From assembly GCA_963969595.1 (NCBI GenBank), contig OZ018408.1, forward strand, positions 45,447,022-45,511,021: a DNA stretch of 64,000 nt, written 5' to 3'. The position numbers and the translations under genes were made by a program. This DNA comes from Neckera pumila. Taxonomy: Eukaryota; Streptophyta; Bryopsida; Hypnales; Neckeraceae. Positions 36,709 to 49,000 of this stretch are shown here, piece after piece. How positions within the stretch are numbered: the first letter of the stretch is position 1; every line of letters starts with the position of its first letter. A model generated the notes under the pieces. The model did no database searches. It was not told the origin of the DNA and worked only from the letters and a program-made list of their open reading frames with translations.

Positions 36709-39546
36709 CTAGGCAGCCGGAGCAGTCTCCGCAGTCAACTCTGGACACGGTTCTTCGCTTTTCACAGGGACGGTAGTCAAATCGTGGAAGCTCTTAGTAT
36801 TTTCCTCGTCATGGGCTGCTCCCAGTTCTGAGTAATTGTCGGCAGACCTGGAGATGAACGCACCTTCATCGCCCTTCAGCATTCGCAAGAACTTCGCTGG
36901 ATTTCCAGCCCAGATCTGCCAGTAACACACTGAAAATTTAAGAGAATAAACGAAGATCATCTTCATCTGCAACTGAGACTTCTAGAGATTGAATGCTGGC
37001 AATAAGTTGAATGAATAGCCCTGAGTGATGATTGCACATAGAATACATTGACCTCTTCGATTCAACAATGTGAAAAAGCCATTGAATAGTGTGAACTCAG
37101 GGACCGAACATGCACCGGCACAAGTTCGGGTAAGGAAGAGGATACTAAAACCGTTAGGACCTGATCCCGTCTCCTTTACTGACCCTTGTTACCAACACCA
37201 AATCATCTATTTATAAATTTGGTTGGCTATACTAGTAAGTGGTGTGACCATGACTTCGCTAAGTGCCTATGATCTTTGAATGGAATGAGGTTGTCTACCG
37301 TCACTTATAGAGGTCTACAACCTCCCACTTTGATAAGAAATTCATACTCTGATAAAAAAAAAAATTGATCTCAAGAGAGTTAGGCTCTTCTTGTACCCAG
37401 AGTCATTTTCCCTCAACTCTATTCTGATGTCCCCAAAAAAGTACACATCCACATATTAACATGACACGAGTATTATCCTCTACTTAAATAGCAACAACTT
37501 GAAAAAATATCATAAAAAGAGAGAGTCAGACCTGGCCAGTAGGAATGCGGGTATTTTCAATGACCATGGCTCCTGCAGCGACAAATGCACCTTGCTCTAC
37601 GACCACGCCATCTAGAAGAGTGGCACCCATACCCACAAATGCCTCATCCTCCACAGTGCAAGAATGAATGACTGCGCCATGCCCTGCACCCCTCCCCGAC
37701 TGAACACTATAAGAATCATGAATTCCCTCGCCCACTCTCTATCTCTAAACACTATTTAAGCAAAATTTGCAAATCTCCGGCATACCACCAGCAAGAGGAC
37801 GAGGACGTCTCCCGAACACAATCTTCTTAAGAGTATCCTTGCATGATTCACCATTGAAAACACCATGTTCCCACATTCTCCATCAATGACGCGCCCACTC
37901 ACCTATAGTCACCCTGTTGCCAATTACAGCAGGGGAATGGCCACCACTAAAGCGAGAACCACCAACAGTCACGAGAGAGTGATCTTGAATGTTTGACTCG
38001 GAGCCGATTCTTATGCTATTTGTATCCCCTGCCACAAATTTCACAAAACCCAAACACCGCTCAATCACAAATCAAATTTCACTTATAGATTCGGTCTTTT
38101 GGTCTGTTGATGCAAGCGTCAAGCCCTCTGGAGTAGTAAATCCAGAATAGCACAGCAAATAACCAAAAACATTCATCTAGATAGCCATCAAGTGCAAAAA
38201 TTAGATAAATTGACTTCTCATTTCAATCTTCCTTCCACATTTCCAAAACCGACTTCCGACAATTCCAACTTCCATATAGAACCAACGTCACTTACCCCTG
38301 AGTACACAGCCATACCAAATGGATGACTTAGATCCAACTTGGACATCACCTACAAGCGATGCACACGGGGCAACGAACGCGTCTCCAGCAGCATTGGGCT
38401 TTTTATCAAAAAGGTTCATCAACGGCCGATGTCTCGAGACTGTACACAAACAACAAACAATACATGAATATAAGCTGGCGAAATTCCCACTAGAGGAGGA
38501 GCCACGTCCCTCAATCATATAACTACAGCTCCATCATGAAATTATCAAGCTAGACCTCTCATCCCGAACCTGACATACAACGAAAAAACTAAGGTTTCCA
38601 TCAAGGAATCTATGAACGTCAATATTGGCAGTTCCAGAGGGCAGCAGTCCCATTCTGTAACTCTGTAAAAGTGACACCACTCGGCTGGAGAATATTAGGG
38701 AAAAAGGAATGGAAGAGTGAGAATTGTAGTCCTAAAATAATCACATGTCCTTGCGTCCTTGAGAGCGCTAAAAATGGTGTTCAAATCCACTATTGAGCTT
38801 TAAACTTTGCACAACAAACTCCAAATCATGACCAAGGAAGAGACACCTTACTGCAACTCCTACCTAAGAGTGACACTCAAATTCTGTACCGTGAGTAAAT
38901 ATTCACTTGAGAATGTACACCACTTCAGCATCACACTCATGTCAGTTTTAGGTCAACTACGGATAAAACTTCGAACACTCGAAGCTTTGCATACGGTATC
39001 CAATTTATACACTCTCTGGGGCGGTGGACTCCTATTTGATTTGCTAACAAGAATTGATTTAAAAGATATGAGCATTGTAATAATGGTATCTATGTTCAGC
39101 ATGACAGTAGCTTTTAGGTCAATTCACCTTACTCCCCGCATTACATGTGCTTGCTCATACCAATTAAGGAGTAGTAATTGACGAATTCTTCGAAACTCTT
39201 CAATACCAGTAGCCAAATACTGTCAATCCGTCCGATGCTCGAGTCAATCCAATTTCGAGAAAATCACAAGAATGCAACCACAAAAATCACGTCTATCAAA
39301 TCTGATCCCGATCTCGACTCAACCTCGATCTAGAAAGCATCGCACAGACAGAGTCACCATAAACCTAACACCATTGCTGTTCTGTCTCATCTTGCGCACT
39401 CGCATTGAAACGAATCGAGTTAAGAACAAGCACTCACATTCCTCCCGGAAGTAGTAACGTCCTTGCAACCTGCATCCGGCGCGATCCAGCGCCTGCCCCG
39501 TCTCCCGAATCCAAAACCCTACGGTGTACAATGCTCGAGCAGCCAT
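36709..39546 (-). CDS. Gamma-type carbonic anhydrase, mitochondrial complex I subunit
   Basis: Five exons on the minus strand: 39546-39438, 38439-38296, 38028-37903, 37683-37532 and 36915-36709. They join in phase to 245 residues. The N-terminus (ARALYTVGFWIRETGQALDR) and SRHRPLMNLFDKKP are hallmarks of plant gamma-CA1/2/3, which form a trimeric left-handed beta-helix on the matrix side of mitochondrial complex I. Hexapeptide repeats run from about 50 to 175 (FVAPCASLVGDVQVG, SSIWYGCVLRGD, TVEDEAFVGMGATLLDG). Of the three zinc-binding histidines, two are present (His128 and His133 in IGHGAVIH), but the first position reads Thr105 in DHSLVTVGG with no gap, where active members have LVH. Catalysis may therefore be lost while the structural role remains. 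The C-terminal tail is short and ends TAPAA. Confidence 0.93.
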
Positions 39547-39559
39547 AGCCTCCGAACTT

Positions 39560-41450
39560 TTTACTCCACTCGACGTGAAAATGAAAAATAAAAATTGCAG
39601 GACGATTCTTCTTCGCAGACGCAAAGCATCAAATTGAGAAGCCAATGGATCCGTCAATTGTGAAGGAGAAAGGAGACCACCAGTGGCTATGGCGGATGGC
39701 ACTTGGCCTTCAGTGCAATGGAGATGGTAAAATCAGGTCATTCCTCAGGAGGGAGTCGAGATGGATGAACGTTTCTCCTCTCGGGGGTGCGAGGGGGATG
39801 AATGACCTTTTAATGATCCTCACTAAATTGATTATGATGTTTAGTGTTATAATCTTCACTTATTGATTTTTTAAATGGTAAGTACATTATAAAGTTTTTA
39901 CTCTTCATGATGTTTCTACTAACTATGGTTACTGGAATCCTCTTTTATCTTTTCTAAACAGATAAAAGATATTGACACTATTTAAGAAAAGATCCCAATA
40001 AACATAGTTAGAAAGACCAGAAAGTAATATTAAATTCGAAAATTCGAAAATTTTACTATAGTGATTTAGTAGCAAGTTTATGCTCAATGAATAAAACTTG
40101 AAGATAAGACAAATATAATGTAATCTTCAAAATTGTACAATTGTTTTTGCAAATTAAATGTTCTAATCTCTTTTTTTGATGTAGATTTTGTTTATTAATT
40201 TAACCTTTATAGATTTGAAGCAATCCCTATATAGTATATACGATGTCATATTTGTTTCCTAGACTACATAACATTGTTAGCCAACTGAGATGCATCCTCC
40301 AGGTGGAGGTATAATTCCCCCCCAAAATATCTAGGGGAAAAATTCAAATTTAATACCTTGATGTTATTAGATGCACATAAGTATTGTATCACTGAGGCAA
40401 CACAATGTTGGGTCCTCCATTGGCTGGTAGAGGTATTTGTCGTTGGATGGGGTCTTGATTTTGGGGAAAGCAAAAGGGCCCTCTAGTGAATGTTAACAAT
40501 ATTATGTATGAATTGTGTGCAAAAGTATGGTGAGACTATCTCCTAGGAAGATGCAACTACCTGCCTAAAAAGTAAGAGTTGTTGATTATTATTTTTTTTT
40601 AATTCTCCTCCCTCCTAGTGCCATTCTTGAAAAACAACTTTGGATACAGATATGGAACAGATATGGTGTAATATAATATAGATATGGTATGGATATGGGA
40701 TACAAATATACGGGATATATCCCATATCAAATGTCACCAGCACCCCCACCTAAAAATTACAAAGGGGTGGGATAGGGAGTGTGGTTTAAATAAGAATTAA
40801 TTTAATTTAAATTATTTTTTGAGTTCACCAAGGGTGTAATAAATTTTTTAATTTAATTTAATTTGTTTTTCACATTAACCACGGGGGAAATAATTTTTTA
40901 AATCTAAATCAAATTATTTCTTTGTTTCTTTATTATTTTATTTTTTGAACAAATGGAACAAACCATTGCATTAAAAAAAAACGAAATACAAACAGCCAAG
41001 CCACAAAGGCTAGTCAATGAAGATATAAGAATAAAATGGAAAAGAAAAAGAAAAAGAGAAGGAAGCTAAGAGAAAAGGCAAAAGGGAAGACCCCTCTTGT
41101 TCCAACTAATGCAAGTACCATTCTTTCTAGTTAGGACCAGGGATTTAAGCCAAATGTAATCCAGTTTGGCCCAAATATTTAAATTGTTTTTTGAGTGCAT
41201 AGGCATAGTGAGGAGAGCTCACAAGACACTCTCTTCACTATACACTCAGAAGAGACATACACGATTGAATAGACAATTCAACAATCAACGTTTTTCAATT
41301 GGATGTCATATAAAATATAAACTTTATCATATTCAATTACAATAAAAACTTTGACCCCTTATAACTTTGCAGATGGCATCCAAATGTTGCATACTTTAGT
41401 GTGTTGAAAATATGAAAATTTAACCATTCTAATACAATAATAATAACTAC
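39560..41450. other. AT-rich intergenic DNA upstream of gamma-carbonic anhydrase
   Basis: The first few hundred bases are probably the gamma-CA promoter. The rest is AT-rich. At about 40640-40735 the word GATATGG recurs several times, followed by a palindromic ATATACGGGATATATCCC-like sequence. A region at 40950-41160 is purine-rich with A runs. No protein is recognisable. Confidence 0.4.
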
Positions 41451-41700
41451 ACAAAATAGTGAAATTGGGTTGCCTCAACAATTAGGTTGCCTTCACTGAC
41501 AGAAGTTAGCTTATGAGCCATTACTTGTCCACATGGAGGTGCATGCATTTCTCTAAACCCGAGCCAAGAACAGTGCACCAACCCATACAACATACATAGC
41601 TCCTTCATCACTACATTCTTTTGCAGTGACTGTAGATATTTATATAGTGTTGATTGTCGAGAAATTAGTGTGGGGCAACCGGCTAATTTCACTATTTTGT
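41451..41700. mobile_element. MITE family M1, copy 3
   Basis: The ends ACAAAATAGTGAAATTGGG and TAATTTCACTATTTTGT are nearly perfect inverted repeats, and the interior (CTTGTCCACATGGAGG, GTGTTGATTGTCGAGAAATTA) matches copy 1 in the same orientation. It directly abuts an M2 element. Confidence 0.78.
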
Positions 41701-41702
41701 GT

Positions 41703-42074
41703 AAAGTAGAAACACCTAATAGCGTCCTTGGACCTAATCTTTGTTCCTAGATGGACATTAAATCATCCTTAAACTTTTATTGAATGGTCTTTGACATGTG
41801 TCATAAGTTTTCTCCTCTCTTCACTATGATTGGATAAGTGTTGAATTTGTTAGAATTCAGATTTAGGTCCACCTACAGGATGGTTGTAGTGGTCTAGGGG
41901 ACTGCAACTTTGAAAATTCATAGAAAATATATGCCAAGCTTGAAAAATCTTTTTTTTTTTTGAACATTCATGATTTTCTCTCGCCTTCACACAAAGATAT
42001 TAATTTTTTTGAAATGGTGCCTCCAAGTATGCTGAATTCCTTATTTTGACGATTTTGGGTGCTTCCACCTTAGG
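41703..42074. mobile_element. MITE family M2, copy 2
   Basis: The left end AAAGTAGAAACACC and right end GGGTGCTTCCACCTTAGG correspond to the ends of the element at 15325-15690, and the length (372 bp) is almost the same. Interior similarity is weak (GACATGTGTCATAA-type words). It follows M1 copy 3 with only a few bases between. Confidence 0.55.
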
Positions 42075-42439
42075 CACAGTAACAAAAAGTGGAATTTTGG
42101 GGGGTGCCTACCAAGGCTTTTTTTAGCCAGATTGCACCAGAAATAATAATCTAGCTAAAAAATGGTACAAAAAATGACAAAAAACTTGGATGAAATTTTT
42201 TTTTTTAAATAATTAAAAAAAAAAATTGGATGAAATTGCCAAATTGTGAATGAAAACCAAATTATAGACATGTGATATGTATATTTTCTATCTGATATGG
42301 ATGAATGTTGAAATTTGAAGCACCACTGCAAAATTTTATATCGCCACTATGGCACTTCTCAAAAAATGAAAAAAACAACCCTGGTGCCCACCTTAATGGC
42401 AACCAAAGCCACGGTTATAATAAACAAAATTGTTGTTAA

Positions 42440-43046
42440 CTCAAGGCTTGATGGCCACTTCCTAGTGCTGTAGGGTTTAGGAAGCTCGCAATCTCCGAAG
42501 CTCTCTGCTCTTGTTTCGCAACTTTCGAATTCGCAATTGCCATTGCAGCACGCTTATTACAATGCAAGTCTTCGGGTGCCTGGGAGACGCTGCCTGAATC
42601 CTAAATCTTAGTCTGTAAGAGGGAAGCACTCGACCTTCCGATATTTGTCCAGGAAAATTGAGACCGCGGTCTCAATGATAGTAGTCGAATTTCCGCTGCA
42701 TCAACACGAGCAAGCTCTCGGTTACACTATTTCAGTAACTCGACCGAATCATCAAGCTTGCATTGTAGATGTAGCTCGAGGAAGGTGGCATTGCAGTGGC
42801 TGTTCTTTTTGAGAATCAATCTCATGACTGCTGTTTTGTGACGAGTGATGAGCAACGGAAGTGACGAGTGATGCTAGTGTGGTGACCTAATTAGGGTTTG
42901 AGTAGGATGGGTAATTACTGTGTGGGAAGTGTTTGAGCGCTGATTGCATCGAAGTCTCCCTGCCTTCAATTTTACGGGATCAGTGACAATTTATCCTCCA
43001 GGCCTGCTTTACTCTGTTTGTTGCCATTGTAGCTGCATTGTTAGCT
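42440..43046 (+). promoter_or_regulatory. Promoter and leader of the SART3-like gene
   Basis: Composition turns GC-richer here. Two telo-box motifs (TAGGGTTT) lie at 42471 and 42892, and the 13-base word GTGACGAGTGATG occurs at 42838 and again at 42861. The start codon of the gene is at 43047. The transcription start is not determined. Confidence 0.45.
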
Positions 43047-46000
43047 ATGGCGATCTCCGACGATGACCTTCTGGTCGACTCCGACCGTTCCCCGGGCTCT
43101 CTCTCGGCCTCTGATTCCGATGAAGAGGACGAGGACGATCATGCCGTGGCCCTTCGCCTGCAAGAGCTTCACGCCCGCGTCAGTGCTTCGAGTTCCTACG
43201 AGGATCACGTCAATGTACCATTCCTTCCCTTTCTCTCTGCTTTTCTCCTCTCTGTGTCTCGTCCCTGCGTTTCGTGAGGTTTTGCACCAATAAGTCGTTA
43301 ACTCTGTTCCATCAATTGATGAGATTCAAGTCTATGGGATTCGTTGCGTTCTATCGTACAAATCCTTCATTATTCACAATTGAGACCGGGCCGACGTCTT
43401 CTTGGGTGCAGTATATAGAAGCACTTCGACAGGCTGCAGAGTTGGAGAAGCTTCGTGTAGCCCGGGAAGCAATGAATGCCGTCTTTCCTTTGACTCCTAG
43501 CATGTGGCTGGAGTGGTGTGAAGATGAGTCGCGATTAGCAACCAGGTACCTCAAAACTCTAGCGCGAACTGCTAACGAATATTTATCCTACTCTCAAGTT
43601 CATGCATTTTCTATCAAGAGATCATAGAGTGTGGTATCGTAATTGTAAAGTAAGATCTGTTGGTACGACAATTTTTTGTGCTAGGGTTACTTGTGTGTAT
43701 CAATGGCTGATTTATCGAATCAATATCTCCATCAATTGTTGGGGGGTGTTAGTTTATTGTTGGGGGGTGTTGGGGGGGTTATTGTTGGGGAATATGTCTC
43801 ACGGTCCCCTCTTACCTTCCCGTTTTGTTGCCTTTGTGTAATTCCAGCCATGCAGGAGTGCCGGCAGTGGAGGCTTTGTATGAGCGTGGTGTTAAAGAAT
43901 ATTTAGTAAGTTCATCCAACCTGCTTTCATTTATTGGAGAGTTTGGACTTCAATCTGGGCGTGGGAGGAATGCTTGGTTTTGCTTGGTTTATGTGAATCT
44001 GTACTGGAATATATGTGTTCTTCCGTTTCTGGAAACTCATGCATAATGGCTTTGGTTGGGTGTTAACTACACATTCTCAGCCTATTGAAAGTGTTCACCA
44101 GTGGTTAGCAGATTGGAGGCTTGTTTTCTCCTGTGCAGGAATATGGTATTTCATATGGTAGTTGGTTATTGCTACGCAGAAATCGTCATATGTTTGTTTT
44201 CGTCTGTAAACGAAATTTTTATTTATTCTTGTTCCTGTGTTGCAGTCCGTACCTCTGTGGCTGCATTATCTTGAATTTGTGGAAGAACGCGATTCCGATG
44301 TTGCTGATTGCACCCAGGCAGGAATTGCCAAAATGAGGGCACTCTTCGAGCGGGCATTGACATCGACTGGGCTGCATTTTACTGAAGGGGGGAAGGTTTG
44401 GGAAGCCTTTCGTGATTATGAAGCAGCTCTGCTACTTAGTATGGCAGAAGCAAGTCCTGAGGTACTGCGTAATCCATTTATGCCGTGTACTATCATGGGT
44501 TTGGTATTTAAACTGGTAACTGGGTTTCTGATCTCAGTTTTACAGTCACAGATCTTGATTTATGCAGAAGATGCTATAGCGACTCGGTCTGCAAATTGTG
44601 CTTTGCAACTTGCTCATGATTATAGTTTACTTCGTGCTTCGATGATTCCTGCGTTCGCTCTTTTCTGATATTTATTCCTCGTTCTAAATTAAAGCTTCTT
44701 ACAGGCAAAGGCCCAGCAGGTGGAGGCTTTAAGGAACTTGTTCCATCGTCAGTTGCGAATCCCTCTTGCAGACCATACTCAGACTCTAGAGCATTACAAG
44801 GATTGGGAGCTTGAACAAGGTGTTCACATCGGGACTGAGAATGATGACCTTGCTGGTCTCCCCGGAGGTGTGTCATCTGCATACAAGACAGCGGATCAAA
44901 TGAGCAAGGCACGAGTCACATATGAGAGTAACATTGTGGCTGGGAAGCCTGTGGATGGCGATTTGCTTCAGCACTATTTGGTAAGCTGTGTAATGTTTTA
45001 TTTTTATTCTTCTGTTCCCTTTCTTCTTAGACAGTTACTAGCACCCATTTCTTACACTCATTGCTTTCAAATTCTCTTATCAGCTCGGCGTACCGTTTCT
45101 GAAATATCTGCGCCGTGATTAGATATCCTTTCTCAGCGAATTCACAAATTCCAATTGCTTATTCCTATTTCATCTCAGCGTTCAAAATGTTAGTCTTGTT
45201 TGGTGAGGTCTCGCATGATAATAGAGAGACCAACCCATTTCTGCGTTTACCATTGTTTTTCTGAATTGTCTTTAGATTTAGTATCTTTTATTGAGGAGAA
45301 AGCGTAGATACATATTGTACGAGTAGTTCCTGTGACAGCATGGGTCAGTTTCTTGCTTCTGATATTGCATTCAAGTATTCTGGTTCTCGTTCAATGCTTA
45401 CTTGTGCAATCTTGCCACTGGACGCGAATGTGATCAACACATGTTTTGATTTGGACACCAACGTTATCTGTTTCTGAGACGTACAGGCCTACATTAGCGT
45501 CGAGGAGGCAACAGGTGACCCAGCTCGCGCTCAGATTCTATATGAGCGTGCTATTTCTGTTTTCCCTGTTACTCATGAGGTTTGGCTGAAGTACACTCAC
45601 TATTTAGACGTCAACCTCAAGGTAGCTTTCTAATCTCCCTTGGATTCATAGAGCAGCAATTACGTTATGCAGTTGATTTTCCTGTGTGTACTCTGTCGAG
45701 GGGAATTACGACATGGTTATGGATATGTTTAATGTAGGGTCTTCTTCTTTTCACGGAGTGAATTAACTTCTATTGAAGGTTTCAATCCTTTAAGACTTGA
45801 TTGTACCGAAAGTTCAATCCTCACGCACGTTCGAAACCTGCTGGTTTCTTTGCTGTACTGTTTACCTTTGATCATGATGTTTGATATTCTATATTCTTTA
45901 ACTGGTCTGTTAATTACAGGTAGCTACCGTAATAAGGAAAGTGTATGCTCGAGCTGTGCGGAATTGTCCTTGGGTTGGTGCTCTATGGACCAAATATATC

Positions 46001-49000
46001 CTGGCCCTTGAACGTGCAGCAGCTCACGAAACGGAACTTGCGGAGGTAACTACGAAAATGAGTTGTGTTCTTTATTAGAAGTGCTTTAAGCTAATCAAAT
46101 ATTGTGATTGTTTGGTGCTATATTTTTTCGTTAGGTTGATGGTAATAGACTTCTGTGCATCATATTGAGCATCACTTTTCTTCCTCTCGTTTTGCTCTTT
46201 TGCAAATTAGCCTGCTTTTGTTTGTTAATCTTATTGATTCTTTTAACCCCTTACGGATCATTGTTAGCCCGAATTTCCAAGAATGTGAATATGTGTTATA
46301 AAGGGCAACTTAGAATAATAATTTAGTAGTGGTGTTACAGCAAAAGTTGTAAACTATGACCCATTCATCATATCAATACCGTATGGTCAGATCTCTCATT
46401 GCACTAACTTATGTTTTGTCAATAGATTTTGAAATAGTTGATTGAACTTTCCTGCCAGAAATTGATTACTGATTGAACATTATTGTTTTTGACTAGAATT
46501 TTTTGTTGTAAGCTTGAAATCGAAAGTTCCAATTATGATCATATTTGAAGAATATTATCTGGCTTATTCATTGAAGGCATTTCTAAGGGCTTTTGGGGGG
46601 AACGGGAATAACTAGTTTTTGAGGTGAAACATACTTTTACTCTTTGAACTTCAGAATATTTGTAGGAGAATTTTTCAAAATCTAAACTCTAAAAAGTTTT
46701 AAATCTAGCACAACATTCTTTCAAATTTGAATGGGTGAAAAAATCAAGTCCGAGTACGCATGGGATATGTTTGATTTCCTCCATCATCAATTATTTGCAC
46801 TGCTGGTCCGTAAGGGGTTAAGAGACTGGTTCATACTGCAAGTTCTCTTATTGACATCCAATAATCCCAAGAATTTGGGGTGTTGAAGTTGGTACTTTTA
46901 CTAGGAATGGAAGTTTTAGGGATCTTGATTATTGTGATGTTGGAAATATCCATGATTTTGGCATGCCCCACCATCTTGCCAGTTGGGAGTTTTAGATTAC
47001 GAGGGGCTCAGTTACGGGGGCCTTTGCTGCAGGTATTCGAAAGAGCACTAGGATGTGGATTTCAGACGCCAAATGAGGTCAGTCTTCAACTTTTGATGAT
47101 AATTAAAGAGGAAATCTCATAAGGATGGCACGTGCTAGTTCTTCTTCCAATCCATGACTTGTGTTTTGGGGCAGTTCTGAGGTGATGACCTTTCTTGATT
47201 GGATATCTACGATCCGTGCCTGTGGACCTGATTGATTCCATATGATGTGGCGTGTTACCCTATGTACGGGTCAGCTTCGTAAATGATTAAGCAAAATTCG
47301 AAGCATGTCCAAAGTTTGTTAAATTTGTAAACCATATCCGAAAAACAAAGAGAATTTTATTTGAAGGTTTTTAGTTCTTCTTGAAATTTGGAACGCCAGA
47401 GTTAGAAATTTTCCCAATAATTAGAAATTTTAAAAATGACATTTCGTACAGTCTGAATTCCAAAATCAAACCATTCGATATGCTAGTGTTGAAACTGACC
47501 TTGGGGTACAATATGTTGGTTTGTATTGACTACAGTATGAGGATGTCTATCTTTCAAGGGCCCACTGCCTAAGGCGACGGATCACGGCGGCAGATACAAG
47601 TTCCGATCAGACGTCAAACTCTCTGCTTTTGCATGATACATTTGAGGTGAGTAACTCGCTTCGTGGATTTCAACGTTAAATTCCTGTATTTTTGGTTCTT
47701 ATATTATTGATACTCCGATCATTATCCATTTTGTGTTATTGATTAGCCACCATAGATCTGCGGAAACACTTCTATCTATTGCACTGTATCAGCTTGTTTC
47801 TGAATGTTTTTTGGGTTCCTTGGATTGGTAGTCCTCTTTGAGTTCAGATGGCGCGTAACTCCGGGCGGTACGTTTTGGTTTAGTTCTTTTCGGGGATCAA
47901 TATTTATCATCCGTTGTCTGTCTTTGCAGCGAGGAACGTTGTTCATGTCCACTTATTTCCCGGATTATGTGAACCACAACATCAGACCGTGGACTTATTG
48001 GGCTCATTTGGAAGCTAAGTTATTGATGGATATTACAGCAGCCCGTGGAGTTTGGGAGAATCTGATTAAGACTCAGTAAGTTATGGATGCAGTTTCCGCT
48101 ATTTGTTTTCTGACGCTCTTCATTTTTGCACCTTTTCACTCTACTACTTACATGTTAAATGAGCATCGTCTTTTTATCAAATAAAGTTGCTGTTATGGGC
48201 AGTGGTTGGATGTTGGAGGTGTGGCAAAACTATATATCGATGGAGCTGCTCCTTGGTAATGTGAAGGAGGCAAGAACATTATACAAGCGCTGCTACAGTC
48301 GTAGACTTGAGGGGATGGGAACAGAGGTACGTAGGAGCTGGCAATCCTCAACGACAAGGGTTGCATGCGAATGATTGCTGTATAATATATGTTGGCATTT
48401 AAAGCCTCTCATTGTATCTGAATTATGTATTTGGTCCCTACATTGTTGCAGCGTGTCTATATTAGAAACCTACTGGGTTTGTTATATTCATCAAGATCAA
48501 TAGAGTCTTGGCACTGATTTTACTTTCTATGCTCTTTTCAGGTAATGTGTGCTGCGTGGTTACGTTTTGAAGAAGATTATGGTACTCTGGAAGACTTTGA
48601 CCGTGCAGTGTTGAAGGTGGGATTTCTAGTCAAGATTGCTACAATCAATGACGTCTTTTCAATGTCTCATTTACTGGATATTTGAAAATGCTTATTTAGC
48701 GGACCATCCCTTATTGCTGAAGGATACTCTAAATTAGATATTTTAAAATTTGGTAATGTCAGGTTGGGCCGAGAGTTGCGGAGGTGCAGAATTTGCAGAG
48801 TCAACAAGAGCACAAGGTTGCTGTAGAAAAAATGAAGATGGAATCCAGCTCTCGACCAACAGATAAGGGAAAGCCCAAAAAGGATCCAAACAGCAGATCA
48901 TCCAAGATAACTGACAATGCGCTCAAAACAAGCGGCAGAAAGAGAGGCCTGGGATATACAGAGTCCGAGAATCCTGTGAAACGTCAGAAATTCCTTAGCG

